A stretch of 64,000 bases of DNA from Vulcanimicrobiota bacterium (GCA_017307785.1 JAFKGI010000014.1:1-64000), one strand, 5' to 3'. Shown: positions 16,403-24,947, numbered from the stretch's first letter. Notes: generated by a model not told the origin, from the letters alone. A program made the numbers and translations.

Positions 16403-16885
16403 TTACTTCAGCTTGAAGCTGCCGAGAAACTGATCGGCCACCTGCTTGTTGCCGTTCTGGGGGATGAAGGCGGCCATATGGTAGAGGTGATCCTTGGTTG
16501 CGAAAACGCGAGTGCGGGCCGTGACTTTCTCGGCGGGGCTGGGCGTCATCGTTCCGGTGACCTCCACTCCCTTGAGGCCATTGACCGTGATGTTCTTGCG
16601 GCCGGTTTCCTTGATTTTGGCGGTTTCCAAGAACTTGTTGAGGTACAGGTTGACCTGGGAGTCAGCTCCAGCCGCCTTGATGGAGGCGACCTGCAGGGCG
16701 AACTTGCCCTTCTCCAGGATCAGCCATTGATGGGCGGCCGGATTGTTCATGTCCTGAATCTTGCCGGCGGGCAACTGACAGGTGAACTTTTCGCCAGCGG
16801 GCGAGAAAGCGCGCCAGGCGGGGGCGGCAAAGGCGAGAGCGCTGAGAAGCAGGGCCAGAAAAAGGAAACGAAGTGAATTCTGCAT
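16403..16885 (-). CDS. secreted hypothetical protein
   Basis: 160 aa. The ATG at 16885 gives a clear signal peptide (MQNSLRFLFLALLLSALAFAAPA) and is preferred over an upstream start in the same frame. The mature part has alternating strands (EKFTCQLPAGKIQ, GLKGVEVTGTM, TRVFATKDHLYHMAAFIP) that resemble small periplasmic lipid- or stress-related proteins scored with PsbP/DUF1795-type folds; that comparison is only an impression. It stands between the AtoE unit and pseudopilin operon A, transcribed away from the latter. Confidence 0.65.
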   Translation of the reverse strand: MQNSLRFLFLALLLSALAFAAPAWRAFSPAGEKFTCQLPAGKIQDMNNPAAHQWLILEKGKFALQVASIKAAGADSQVNLYLNKFLETAKIKETGRKNITVNGLKGVEVTGTMTPSPAEKVTARTRVFATKDHLYHMAAFIPQNGNKQVADQFLGSFKLK

Positions 16886-17063
16886 CGCCCCCCGTTCCCG
16901 AGAAAAGGGCGCCGCCCCTGCCAGAAGCACGGTCCGATCATGGCAACTCTCGATGGGTAGCGACCAAAGGATACGATTCAGGACTTAAGTTGCGGCGGCT
17001 ATCTGTCGATTCTTGGCATGTGAGTATGAAAGTGACCGTGCAAACCTCGAATCGGGAGGAACA

Positions 17064-17468
17064 GTGAGACTTCCTCATCGCCGCGCCCACAAGGGCATGA
17101 CCATCATGGAGGTGGTGGTGGCCTTGTTTTTGTGCATCGTCACCTTCATGTCGTTAATGGGTCTCCTGGTCAGTGGGCGTCACGCCACCGTTCAGGCTCA
17201 GAATATGACCCTGGCCAGCCAGATCGCTTGCGACGTGCTGGAGCAATCCCGCCGACAAGACTACACCACCCTGGTCAGCCTGGCGCCCGCCGACGTAACG
17301 ATCAGCGTGAATCGACAGGGCCAACCCGGCTATTTGACCTTCGAAAGAACTCTGGTGGTAACGCCCGCCCTGAGCGGGTCCGCCAAGCAACTGCAAGCCA
17401 CCGTGCGTTGGCGGCAAGATGGATCCTGGCATCAGGTAGGAGTGCAAACTTATGTTGCGTCGCCTTAA
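17064..17468 (+). CDS. type IV pilin-like protein, operon A (first)
   Basis: 134 aa. The GTG start follows GGGAGGA with good spacing; the longer frame upstream is not used. A basic leader ends at the cleavage site KG|MTIMEVVVAL with Glu at +5, and a hydrophobic helix of about 20 residues follows, the hallmark of prepilin-peptidase substrates. The remainder is a small domain with strands, in the size range of GspI/GspJ or minor pilins. It is the first of three structural genes that precede the motor genes. It overlaps the next gene by 17 bp. The role (minor pilin or pseudopilin) is inferred from context. Confidence 0.82.
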   Translation: MRLPHRRAHKGMTIMEVVVALFLCIVTFMSLMGLLVSGRHATVQAQNMTLASQIACDVLEQSRRQDYTTLVSLAPADVTISVNRQGQPGYLTFERTLVVTPALSGSAKQLQATVRWRQDGSWHQVGVQTYVASP

Positions 17469-18015
17469 ATCTAAGCGGGCGTTCACCCTGGCCGAAAGCA
17501 TGGTGGTCATGATGCTGCTCTCGCTGCTGACATCGGCCACCATTGTGCTGCTCAGTTCAGTCGGTGAGCGGACCCGCCGCAACCAGCGCGAAAGGGACAA
17601 CCTGGACCAACTGCGCCAGGCGGTTTGCGAACTGCGGCGTGAGCTGGGGAATTCGGCCGGCGCTTCGGTCAGTTGCTCGACCAATCAGGTGATCTTCCCC
17701 GCCGGCGTGCTCGATCAGGTGCAGCCCTTATCGGTCACCAGCGACGGTAGCTTCGTCTGTCGCCGCTGGGTCTGCTATGCGCTCGACGCCGGCACCGGCA
17801 ATCTCTTTCGTTCCGAACTGCCCGGGTCGCAGACGGATGTGGCCGGCGCCGCACCTGCCCTGGTTCTCTTCACTCAGCGCTCGGTGGTGGCTCGCAACAT
17901 CATCGCTTTCAACTGCGCCGCCACGACCACCAGCAAGCTCTTCACTCTGACCCTGAAGGTCGGCCAGTCCGACAGCTTCTACATTCTGAACAGTCAGGTA
18001 GGTACTCGCAATTGA
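17452..18015 (+). CDS. type IV pilin-like protein, operon A (second)
   Basis: 187 aa. Leader MLRRLKSKRA then FTLAESMVVM, with Glu at +5; the residue before the cleavage site is Ala instead of the usual Gly. A hydrophobic helix of about 20 residues is followed by an amphipathic arginine-rich stretch (ERTRRNQRERDN) and a globular domain with four cysteines. Size fits GspJ-type minor pseudopilins. It overlaps its neighbours on both sides. Confidence 0.8.
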   Translation: MLRRLKSKRAFTLAESMVVMMLLSLLTSATIVLLSSVGERTRRNQRERDNLDQLRQAVCELRRELGNSAGASVSCSTNQVIFPAGVLDQVQPLSVTSDGSFVCRRWVCYALDAGTGNLFRSELPGSQTDVAGAAPALVLFTQRSVVARNIIAFNCAATTTSKLFTLTLKVGQSDSFYILNSQVGTRN

Positions 18016-19238
18016 AACGTAAAAAGCGTGGTTATGCACTACTCCTGATGATGGGCATCTGCTCGGTGTGGATGCTGACGGTGATGGCGATGGCCCAGAC
18101 GGCTCAGGCCAGTCTGCAGACGGCTTTTCGCACTCATCAAAGCCTGCAGGCCCTGTATATCGCCGAAAGCGGCGTGGCCGCCGCGGTGGTGGCTCTCAAG
18201 CAGAACGATGCCTTTCCAGGTGGGCAGGCCACTCTTGGTGACCAGAGCTATGTGACCAAAGTGTACGCTGCTCCCGGGCCCGCTCCTAACGGTGCCGTCA
18301 TCCCCGATGACTGTGTCTACGTACTGGCCAGCGGTACCTCCGGCACCAGTGTCCGAAACGTGGGCGTGCTGGTGCATCTGGGGGCCACCAAATACCCGCT
18401 CCAAGGTGCCTACTTGATGGAAAATATGAAGCAGTTCGTGGCCGCCGGCGTCGATTCGTACTCCTCGAGCAAGGGTCCCTACAACCTGTTGACCAACGCG
18501 GCCAAGAACGGCGACATCGTGACCAATTCGGTTAAGCCGGGCAGCGTGCAGCTGGCTCTGCTGTCGCAGATTCAGGGTACGGTCAAGCTTGGTCCCAAAG
18601 GGCAGGTCGGTCCAACCGATGCCTTGACCGCCACCACTAACATGAACGACACGGTCTGGAAGGGTCTGACAACCTATATCCGCTCGGAAGTGACCCAGCC
18701 CTCGCGGATTCGCATACCCCGGGTGATGGTGCCCGATCTGGGCGCCTCCAAGGGAGACGTCATTCGCGTGCTGGCCGGTTCGATGACCATCGACCCCGGC
18801 AACTACGGGAAGTTGACCACCGCCCTCCTCTCCTCGGTACGCCTGAACCCTGGTACCTACGTCTTCGACTCGATTGACGTGCTGGCCGGCGGTATCGTAG
18901 CCAACGGTCCCGTCAAAATTTACGTTCGCAACAGCGCCAATATTGCCGTGGGTGGCATAGCCAACCAGACTCTGGTGCCCGCCAACATGATCATCAATCT
19001 GGCCGACGGTGCCACCGCCAGCGTGGCCGGCGGCAGCCAGGCGGCCATGGTCGTCTACGGACCGAAAGCTCAGGTCACGGTGGCCGCGGTCAGCGATATC
19101 TACGGCAGCATCGTGGCTCAGAACGTCAACGTGGTTGCCGCTTGCGGTGTCCACTTTGATGAGGACCTGAAAAACTTGGAATTCGATCCGAGCAACGGCC
19201 AGAACGGGCCCTACGCTCTGGTTTGGCAGCGTTTTTAG
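18012..19238 (+). CDS. PilX/GspK-like pilus assembly protein, operon A
   Basis: 408 aa, TTG start overlapping the previous stop (TTGA). The start (MKRKKRGYALLLMMGICSVW) is a prepilin-like leader and helix without the +5 Glu, followed by QALYIAESGVAAAV, the A-x-Y-x-A-E-S-G motif of PilX N-terminal domains. The long remainder is a beta-rich, Gly/Ala/Val-rich region with a repetitive 'right-handed helix' appearance. PilX/GspK proteins cap the pseudopilus tip, and lack of Glu5 is typical of them. It closes the structural part before the pilM-like gene. Confidence 0.78.
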   Translation: MKRKKRGYALLLMMGICSVWMLTVMAMAQTAQASLQTAFRTHQSLQALYIAESGVAAAVVALKQNDAFPGGQATLGDQSYVTKVYAAPGPAPNGAVIPDDCVYVLASGTSGTSVRNVGVLVHLGATKYPLQGAYLMENMKQFVAAGVDSYSSSKGPYNLLTNAAKNGDIVTNSVKPGSVQLALLSQIQGTVKLGPKGQVGPTDALTATTNMNDTVWKGLTTYIRSEVTQPSRIRIPRVMVPDLGASKGDVIRVLAGSMTIDPGNYGKLTTALLSSVRLNPGTYVFDSIDVLAGGIVANGPVKIYVRNSANIAVGGIANQTLVPANMIINLADGATASVAGGSQAAMVVYGPKAQVTVAAVSDIYGSIVAQNVNVVAACGVHFDEDLKNLEFDPSNGQNGPYALVWQRF

Positions 19239-19239
19239 T

Positions 19240-19257
19240 ACACTTTTTGACAAGTGT
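19240..19257. promoter_or_regulatory. dyad and TTGACA upstream of the pilM-like gene
   Basis: ACACTT-TTTGAC-AAGTGT is a perfect 6-bp dyad; it contains TTGACA at 19247-19252. It lies 2 bp after the PilX-like stop and 56 bp before the pilM-like start. It could be an operator or -35 region for an internal promoter; the -10 is not clear. Confidence 0.35.
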
Positions 19258-19313
19258 CCGTGCCGTCCAGGGTCAATTGGTAAGTCGTATCAAGCTCAAG
19301 GAGAGTCTGGCAA

Positions 19314-20279
19314 ATGTTCTGGTCGAAAACCCCCCCAGTCGGAATGGATCTCGGTAGCTTTGCTCTCAAGAGCTGCTTCCTGGAGAACAATCAACGTCAG
19401 TGCTCGGTCTGGACGGCCGTTCGCGAGGAGAGCTCCTCGCTGCGAGTGCGCTTGCAGGAGATGTTCAAGGTGCATCGCCGCGCCAAGCAGGTCAGTATGG
19501 CTCTGGAGGATCCGGCTATTACCGCCGGTTATCTCGAGCTGTCCAAGAGCAACATCAACGACTTACGTGTGGCCATCTTGTCGGCGGTCGTCCGCGAGAT
19601 TCCCTTCTCGCTGTCCGAGGTCGAATTGATTCACCGGCTCGTGCCCAACCTGGGCGGCGAGTCCGAGAGCCAGGGTGTGTTTTTCGTGGCTGTGCCCAAT
19701 CAGGTGATTCAAGAAAAGAAGGCTCTGGGTGCTGCTCTGGGCCTGGATGTTCGCCACTATGAGCCGGCCATGTTTGCTCAGCTTCGCGGTTTCGTGCGCA
19801 ACCATCAGGTGGTTCCGGGAGAGGTGTTGGCCCTGGTTTCGGCCGGAGCGCAGGCCACCAACGTAATGTTGATGCGCGACGGACATCTCTATTATCATCG
19901 CAGCTTCCGTCTGGGCGGCAGCGAGTTCACCCGTCTTTTTCAGTCGGTCAAGGGCGAAGCCTGGGAAGAAGCCGAGCGCCGTAAGCGCGGCTACAGCGTC
20001 GCCGATCAGCGCAATTACTACATCGAGCCTTTGCTGCGGCGCTGGCTGCGCGAGGTTTCGGCTTCGCTGCGGCTGGCCGCCGATCAACACCCCGGCTTGC
20101 GGACTTCGCGAGTCGTTCTGACCGGTGGGACCGCCTGTTGGGAAGGTCTGGACCGTCGTCTCTCCGAGGAGCTAGAGATGCAAGTCACTCTCGAGCATTG
20201 GGACCGCTGCCGTCCGATCTCTGATTCCTGTCATCTGCCCTTCTATGATGTGGCACTGGGAATGGCGTTGCGCCAATGA
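19314..20279 (+). CDS. pilM: PilM-like actin-fold pilus assembly protein
   Basis: 321 aa. The N-terminal MDLGSFALKSC phosphate-binding motif and the late VLTGGTACWEG motif are those of the actin-like PilM/GspL cytoplasmic proteins, which couple the motor ATPase to inner-membrane pilus parts. No membrane segment is visible, consistent with PilM. AAGGAGA lies upstream of the ATG. The 3' end overlaps the pilB-like gene by 4 bp (ATGA). No pilN, pilO or pilQ genes follow, so the rest of the alignment complex must be elsewhere or absent. Confidence in the family is good, in the exact ortholog moderate. Confidence 0.78.
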   Translation: MFWSKTPPVGMDLGSFALKSCFLENNQRQCSVWTAVREESSSLRVRLQEMFKVHRRAKQVSMALEDPAITAGYLELSKSNINDLRVAILSAVVREIPFSLSEVELIHRLVPNLGGESESQGVFFVAVPNQVIQEKKALGAALGLDVRHYEPAMFAQLRGFVRNHQVVPGEVLALVSAGAQATNVMLMRDGHLYYHRSFRLGGSEFTRLFQSVKGEAWEEAERRKRGYSVADQRNYYIEPLLRRWLREVSASLRLAADQHPGLRTSRVVLTGGTACWEGLDRRLSEELEMQVTLEHWDRCRPISDSCHLPFYDVALGMALRQ

Positions 20280-21952
20280 ACGCATGGCTGGAACTCATCC
20301 CCGAACTTAGCGCCGACGCTCGTCAGCAAGCTTACAAGGCGATCGACCCGACCCGCTTCTTGCTCGACCAACACCTGGCTTCCGCCAGCAACATCCTTCG
20401 TGCCCAGGCTCGCCACTACGGTGTGCCGGGGATCGACCTGCTGCGCTACCAACCCGACGAAGAATCACTTTCTTCGCTAGGCGAGGAAAAGGCTCGAGAA
20501 CTGCAAGCGGTGCCGCTTTTCCGTGCCAACGGCAGGCTCTATGTCGCCTTCGGCAAGCCCTGGGAGCTTCGTTCTCAGGACTTCGTTTCCAAGCTGACCG
20601 GCCACCTGGTGGAACCGGTGCTGGCGCTGCCCCAGGACATCGAGAACTGTCTGAATCGCATGCTGCTGACGTCTGCTCAGTCCGAGCGCGTCATGCAGGC
20701 GATCAGCGACTCGACCACCAGTCAGAATATTCAGGAAAGACCGGACGTGGAAGCCGGCGTCTTGGAGAATCGCGATGCGCCCACCATCCGTATGGTGGAC
20801 CGCATTCTCTCGCAAGCCGTACGCCTGTCCGCCAGCGATATTCATCTGGAGCCATTTCGGGAAGAAGTCGCGCTGCGCTATCGCATCGACGGCGTGCTGC
20901 ACACCTATCCTGGACCGCCCAAGTCAATGTGGGCTGCCGTCGTCAGTCGCATCAAGATCTCTTCGGGATTGAACATCGCCGAACGTCGCCTGCCGCAGGA
21001 CGGCCGTTCCACCATCAATGTGGACGGTCGCAACTACGATTTGCGTGTCTCGGTCATCCCCAATCTCCACGGCGAAGGCGTGGTGATTCGTGTGGTCAAT
21101 CCTCACGCCGTCAAGCTGGACTTCGGCTCTCTGGGATTCGCTCCCAAGCTGTTGCAGCGCTACAAAACGCTATTGCGTCAGCCCTACGGTGTGGTACTGG
21201 TGACCGGACCCACAGGCTCAGGCAAGTCGACCACCCTCTATACCAGTCTCAAGCATATGGCGACCGGCGAGAAGAAGGTCATCACTTTGGAAGACCCGGT
21301 CGAATACCAGCTTAACGGGATCGTGCAGATCCAGGTGCAGCCGGACATTGGTTACACCTTCGGGGAAGGCCTCAAGGCCATTCTTCGTCACGACCCGGAC
21401 ATCGTGCTGGTGGGCGAGATGCGCGACCTGGAGTCGGCTCAGATCGCCATCCGCGCGGCTCTCACCGGCCACCAGATCTTCTCGACTCTGCATACCAACA
21501 ATGCGGCGCAGGCGCTGACCCGTCTGTCCGATATGGGCATTCCGATGTATCAGGTTCTGGCCTCGCTCAATGGCGTGTTGGCTCAGCGTTTGATCCGCCG
21601 TCTATGCCCGAGGTGCAAGCAGCCCGATCCTTTGGAGGATGTCTCCTTGCGACGCCTGGGCCTGACCATGGAGCAGTGTCGCGGCAAAGTCTTCAAGGCG
21701 GTCGGCTGCGATGAGTGCAACAATCTGGGCTATCGCGGACGGTTGGCCGTCTATGAACTGCTCGAGATCACGCCCTCGATTCGCAACCTCGACCCCGAGA
21801 CGGTGCGCTGCGACGACCTGATTCATATGGCTACCCGAGACGATGCGTTCGTCTCGCTGACCGACAGCGCCGTGGAGTGCTGGCTCAACGGAACCACCTC
21901 GTTGGACGAAGTGCGTTCGATTACGATGGAAACTGACAAGGAGGGGCTATGA
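20276..21952 (+). CDS. pilB: type IV pilus / T2SS assembly ATPase
   Basis: 558 aa GspE/PilB-family hexameric ATPase that powers pilus or pseudopilus extension. Walker A GPTGSGKSTTLY near residue 311, Asp box LEDPVEYQ, Walker B with DPDIVLVGEMRD near 372, His box TGHQIFSTLHTN, and a zinc site made of CPRCKQ near 444 and CDECNN near 480, typical of PilB and GspE but not of the retraction ATPase PilT. The N-terminal domain (MshEN/GspE type) occupies about 150 residues. It is coupled on both sides by 4-bp overlaps. The C-terminal 50 residues (VECWLNGTTSLDEV) are as in PilB. Confidence 0.93.
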   Translation: MNAWLELIPELSADARQQAYKAIDPTRFLLDQHLASASNILRAQARHYGVPGIDLLRYQPDEESLSSLGEEKARELQAVPLFRANGRLYVAFGKPWELRSQDFVSKLTGHLVEPVLALPQDIENCLNRMLLTSAQSERVMQAISDSTTSQNIQERPDVEAGVLENRDAPTIRMVDRILSQAVRLSASDIHLEPFREEVALRYRIDGVLHTYPGPPKSMWAAVVSRIKISSGLNIAERRLPQDGRSTINVDGRNYDLRVSVIPNLHGEGVVIRVVNPHAVKLDFGSLGFAPKLLQRYKTLLRQPYGVVLVTGPTGSGKSTTLYTSLKHMATGEKKVITLEDPVEYQLNGIVQIQVQPDIGYTFGEGLKAILRHDPDIVLVGEMRDLESAQIAIRAALTGHQIFSTLHTNNAAQALTRLSDMGIPMYQVLASLNGVLAQRLIRRLCPRCKQPDPLEDVSLRRLGLTMEQCRGKVFKAVGCDECNNLGYRGRLAVYELLEITPSIRNLDPETVRCDDLIHMATRDDAFVSLTDSAVECWLNGTTSLDEVRSITMETDKEGL

Positions 21953-23166
21953 ACCGTTTTCGCTACGCCGCCCTGGATCACAAGGGTAGCGCTCACCGCG
22001 GAATTCTAGAGGCGGCCAGCCCGGAAGCGGCGGTGGCGGCGTTAGCGCGCACCTATGCCGCCGTCACCGAGGTCAAAGAGCTGAAGCCGTCCTGGTTCAC
22101 GGTCTGGTTCAATCGGATCCGCCCCCAGCGCATCACGACCGAGCATCTGTTGAGCTTCAGTCACGAGCTGGCGGCGATGCTGAACGCCGGTCTGTCGCTC
22201 AAGGCAGCACTGGACATCATCGCAGCCGATGCCGGCAGCGAACGGATGGCCTATACTGTGGACTCCATCTGTCAGCAGGTGCAGCAAGGCATCCCGCTGG
22301 CCACGGCGATGGCGCGACACGGGCGTATCTTTCCTCCGAACTACGTCAGCCTGGTGAGGGCGGGCGAGAACTCTGGAACGCTGCCGCTGATGTTGGAGCG
22401 GTTGGCCGACCAGTTGTCGGCGGCGGAATCGCTGACATCGAAAGTCAAAGGCGCCTTCTACTATCCGGCCATCGTGTTGGCCTTCGCAGGTATTCTTTCG
22501 ACCGTCATCATCGCGGTCGGCATCCCGATGTTGAAAGGGATGTACGGTTCGATGGCAATGCAGTTGCCGTTGCCGACGCGCATCCTGCTCGGCATCAGCA
22601 ACGCTCTCTCCCACTGGTGGGGGTTGTTCATTCTGGCGGCGGTAGGATTAGTCGTGTCGTTCCGACGACTCAACGCCACTCCCTGGGGTTCGTTGGCTCT
22701 GGACCGCTTGCGCTTGAAAATCCCGGTCGTCGGCGCTGTTTTACGCGACCTGGCCATCGCCCGCTTTGCGCGCAACTTCAGCACCGTCTTCGGTGCGGGT
22801 ATCCCCATTCTGCAAGCCCTCGAGTTCACGTTGGGGACCACCGGGAGCGCCACCGTGGATGAAAGCATTGGCAACCTGATCCCGCGCATTGAGGAAGGCG
22901 CCAGCCTCTCCACTCAGCTGCGCGAAAGCGGACACTTCAGCTCGATTGTGGTGGGTCTGGTCGCGGCCGGCGAAAACAGCGGCTGTCTGGACACGATGGT
23001 CGGTAAGATTGCGGAATTCTATGAAGAGCGGGTGGACAGCAACTTGAAGTCGCTGACGTCCATTATCGAGCCCGTGTTGATGGCCGGTGTCGGCCTGATG
23101 CTGGGCGGTCTGATTCTGGCCCTCGGTCTACCCTTCCTCAACCTCAGTATGGCGGTGGCGGCATGA
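21949..23166 (+). CDS. pilC: type IV pilus / T2SS inner-membrane platform protein
   Basis: 405 aa GspF/PilC-family protein: two cytoplasmic four-helix domains (each starting near residues 60 and 265) separated and followed by membrane segments (YYPAIVLAFAGILSTVI; LFILAAVGLVVSF; LMAGVGLMLGGLILALGLP). The motif RAGENSGTLP near residue 138 and AAGENSGCLD near 340 are the conserved GE-x-G-x-L signatures of each repeat. The ATG overlaps the pilB stop by 4 bp. A perfect partner for the preceding ATPase. The single set of motor genes probably serves all three pseudopilin operons in this window. Confidence 0.93.
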   Translation: MNRFRYAALDHKGSAHRGILEAASPEAAVAALARTYAAVTEVKELKPSWFTVWFNRIRPQRITTEHLLSFSHELAAMLNAGLSLKAALDIIAADAGSERMAYTVDSICQQVQQGIPLATAMARHGRIFPPNYVSLVRAGENSGTLPLMLERLADQLSAAESLTSKVKGAFYYPAIVLAFAGILSTVIIAVGIPMLKGMYGSMAMQLPLPTRILLGISNALSHWWGLFILAAVGLVVSFRRLNATPWGSLALDRLRLKIPVVGAVLRDLAIARFARNFSTVFGAGIPILQALEFTLGTTGSATVDESIGNLIPRIEEGASLSTQLRESGHFSSIVVGLVAAGENSGCLDTMVGKIAEFYEERVDSNLKSLTSIIEPVLMAGVGLMLGGLILALGLPFLNLSMAVAA

Positions 23167-23534
23167 AGAAGATTCTCTGTATCGACAACCGTTCGGTGGC
23201 CATCAGCCAGGCTCAGGCGGCCGCCAAGGGATTGGATCAGTGCGAGCTGCGTTGCGTAGCGGACGGCCTGGACCTCTATCACGAAGCCGAGGCCAACCCC
23301 CCGGACCTGCTGGTCATCGACCTGCTGATGCCTTCGATGCACGGTCTGGCCGTGACCCGGCTGATCAAGTTCCACGAAGACTTACGACACGTTCCGGTTA
23401 TGATTGTGGCCAGCACCCTGAGTGAGGGTCAACGGGAGGAAGCCGTGCGCTGCGGAGCCGACGACTATTGGGACCCCACCCAGGCCCCCGACCAGATCGC
23501 GGAGGCGATGAAAGAGCTGCTGAAAAATACCTGA
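23163..23534 (+). CDS. divergent receiver-domain protein in the pilus operon
   Basis: 123 aa, coupled to pilC by a 4-bp overlap. A CheY-fold: LCIDNRSV gives one acid (Asp8) where two are usual (Asn9 replaces the second), the phosphoacceptor Asp53 is present (LVIDLLMP), Thr/Ser near 84-85 is present, but the conserved Lys before the final Pro is replaced (DDYWDP). So it may be a pseudo-receiver or poorly phosphorylated. A CheY-like gene at the end of the motor operon suggests control of pilus assembly. A weak hairpin (CCGCCC / GGGCGG, 23562-23581) follows in the gap. Confidence 0.75.
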   Translation: MKKILCIDNRSVAISQAQAAAKGLDQCELRCVADGLDLYHEAEANPPDLLVIDLLMPSMHGLAVTRLIKFHEDLRHVPVMIVASTLSEGQREEAVRCGADDYWDPTQAPDQIAEAMKELLKNT

Positions 23535-23561
23535 AAAGGGTTAACATCCCGGTAACATCTC

Positions 23562-23581
23562 CCGCCCGCTGGCAAGGGCGG
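23562..23581 (+). terminator. possible weak terminator hairpin after the pilus motor operon
   Basis: CCGCCC (23562-23567) pairs with GGGCGG (23576-23581) across an 8-nt loop and is followed by ATTAATTTG, which lacks a uniform T tract. Two TAACAT repeats precede it (23541 and 23553 region). Confidence 0.3.
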
Positions 23582-23666
23582 ATTAATTTGCCTCCGGTAA
23601 TCTTACGTCAACAGCAAGACGAGCCGAAAACAACGGTTCGAAGCAGGCAGACGGAGGATGAAGACA

Positions 23667-24335
23667 ATGGCAATTTCGATGAGCGTGAACATCCAGGCAA
23701 ACTACGGTATCGCCGCTGGCAACGGTGGTTGCTACCAGCCCCCGATGGGCGGCTGCGGATTCCCCGGCCCGTTCGGCCCGCCTCCCACCTGGAACTGGAA
23801 TCAGGGCGGCGGCAACTTGCCCAACGCCAATGTTGGTAACCACGGCTTCCTGGGAATGCAGACCACCAACGGATACGCCCTCGACACCAACGGCGATGGT
23901 CGCTACACCCGCGGCCAGGACGGCGTGCTGGCGATGGATCTGAACCGCGACGGCCGCGTCACTCCTCAGGAAATCGAAGGCTCCCAGCAGCGCCTGCAGG
24001 CGATGGGCGGCAACTACGACTTCAACCACGATGGACGCACCACTGTCTGCGAACGGATGAAGGGCAACAGCTACAAGCGCGAGATGAACGGCTACGACAG
24101 CAATCACGACGGCCGCCTCTCGGCCGGTGAGTTCGCTAACGCCGGCGGCCGCGTGCTGGTCGACAGCAACCGCGACGGAAAGTTCCAGCAGTGGGAGCAG
24201 CACAGCCCCTTCAATTTCCCCACCGGCGGATTCGGTCAGGGTCGTCTCAACTACGTCGACCCCTTCTGTAACACCAACTCGGTCAACCACCAGGCCGGCC
24301 CTTGGGGCCCCTCTCCCTGGGGACCCTGCTACTAA
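23667..24335 (+). CDS. EF-hand calcium-binding repeat protein
   Basis: 222 aa. The ATG at 23667 is preferred over the one 9 bp upstream, because GGAGG then lies 9 nt away. Five D-x-[ND]-x-DG loops appear (starting DTNGDG, DLNRDG, DFNHDG, DSNHDG, DSNRDG), each followed by the E/D position of a canonical EF-hand, within residues about 70-190. The termini are rich in Gly, Pro, Asn and Trp (for example PFGPPPTWNWN and GPWGPSPWGP). No classical signal peptide is seen. It may bind several calcium ions; dockerin- or calsymin-like roles are possible. A strong terminator follows, so it is monocistronic. Confidence 0.85.
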   Translation: MAISMSVNIQANYGIAAGNGGCYQPPMGGCGFPGPFGPPPTWNWNQGGGNLPNANVGNHGFLGMQTTNGYALDTNGDGRYTRGQDGVLAMDLNRDGRVTPQEIEGSQQRLQAMGGNYDFNHDGRTTVCERMKGNSYKREMNGYDSNHDGRLSAGEFANAGGRVLVDSNRDGKFQQWEQHSPFNFPTGGFGQGRLNYVDPFCNTNSVNHQAGPWGPSPWGPCY

Positions 24336-24351
24336 GAGGTCTATCCTATGG

Positions 24352-24386
24352 GGGACGTAAGCTCTAAGGGCTTACGTCCCTTTTTG
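24352..24386 (+). terminator. rho-independent terminator
   Basis: GGGACGTAAG (24352-24361) pairs with CTTACGTCCC (24371-24380), a perfect 10-bp stem, followed by TTTTTG. It ends the EF-hand gene. Confidence 0.95.
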
Positions 24387-24412
24387 CATTGTGGGCACCG
24401 ACAGTGTCACTG

Positions 24413-24697
24413 TTAGAGGGCGGTCGTTTTGGCGGGGTAGCGTATGGCCGCTCGGGCTTTGGCTTTGGCGGCTTCGACCTCGCGGTTGCGAGCCGGCCCC
24501 TGGATTTGCAGAGCGTTCAGCAGCTTCTCGAGCGAGTGGCCGATCTCGTGCACGGCCTCGTCGAAGGCCGCCTGGTTGATTTTGGAGGGTTTGGTGCTAC
24601 CGCTGACCTTGCGCACGAACTGCAGGGCGGCGGCCTGGATCTCCGCGTCGCTGGCGGGCGGTTCAAAGTGAGAGAGAGTTTTGATGTTTCTGCACAT
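24413..24697 (-). CDS. DUF2277 family protein
   Basis: 94 aa from the ATG at 24697. The N-terminal MCRNIKTL, the AALQFVRKVSG motif and the C-terminal REVEAAKAKARAA match the DUF2277 family, small proteins of unknown function with a conserved Met-Cys start. This start is chosen because the family begins exactly there; a longer frame upstream gives no family match. No good ribosome binding site is visible. It is transcribed opposite to pseudopilin operon B, from the other end of the AT-rich region. Confidence 0.85.
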   Translation of the reverse strand: MCRNIKTLSHFEPPASDAEIQAAALQFVRKVSGSTKPSKINQAAFDEAVHEIGHSLEKLLNALQIQGPARNREVEAAKAKARAAIRYPAKTTAL

Positions 24698-24775
24698 ACA
24701 AGACGTTTCGTCTCTCCCTGCCTTCGTCCTGGTCGACTCGGGTCGTGTGCTGATTACACCATACACCGTCAGGCC

Positions 24776-24880
24776 TGAGCTAAGTATACTAGTATGCCTT
24801 CAGTGAAACTGTGAATATCAACCATTGAATAACAGTTGCCATCAGTTAAACTGTTATTTGGGAGTGGATAAACTAGTACG
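24776..24880. promoter_or_regulatory. AT-rich regulatory region with nested dyads upstream of operon B
   Basis: The 250-bp gap 24698-24947 is markedly richer in A and T than its surroundings. It holds ATACTAGTAT (24785-24794, a perfect palindrome), CAGTGAAACTGT at 24801 and the related CAGTTAAACTGT at 24843, and the inverted repeat AATAACAGTT (24828-24837) with AACTGTTATT (24849-24858). The repeated CAGTnAAACTG unit looks like tandem operators. The regulator is unknown. Confidence 0.45.
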
Positions 24881-24947
24881 TGCTGCATAACAGCGATAGT
24901 GGGAATTGCTGTGGCGGCTTGGTTTGAGAGAACCGGGGAAAACATAA

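Noticed and set aside
18039..19253. 404-codon open frame on the minus strand opposite the PilX-like gene of operon A
   Set aside because: Low-complexity antisense product with many His and Val; the plus-strand gene is coupled to the operon by TTGA overlap.
23620..23640. GGTTCGAA stretch that resembles a tRNA T-loop
   Set aside because: No acceptor or anticodon stem can be formed around it; the sequence is an ordinary leader of the EF-hand gene.
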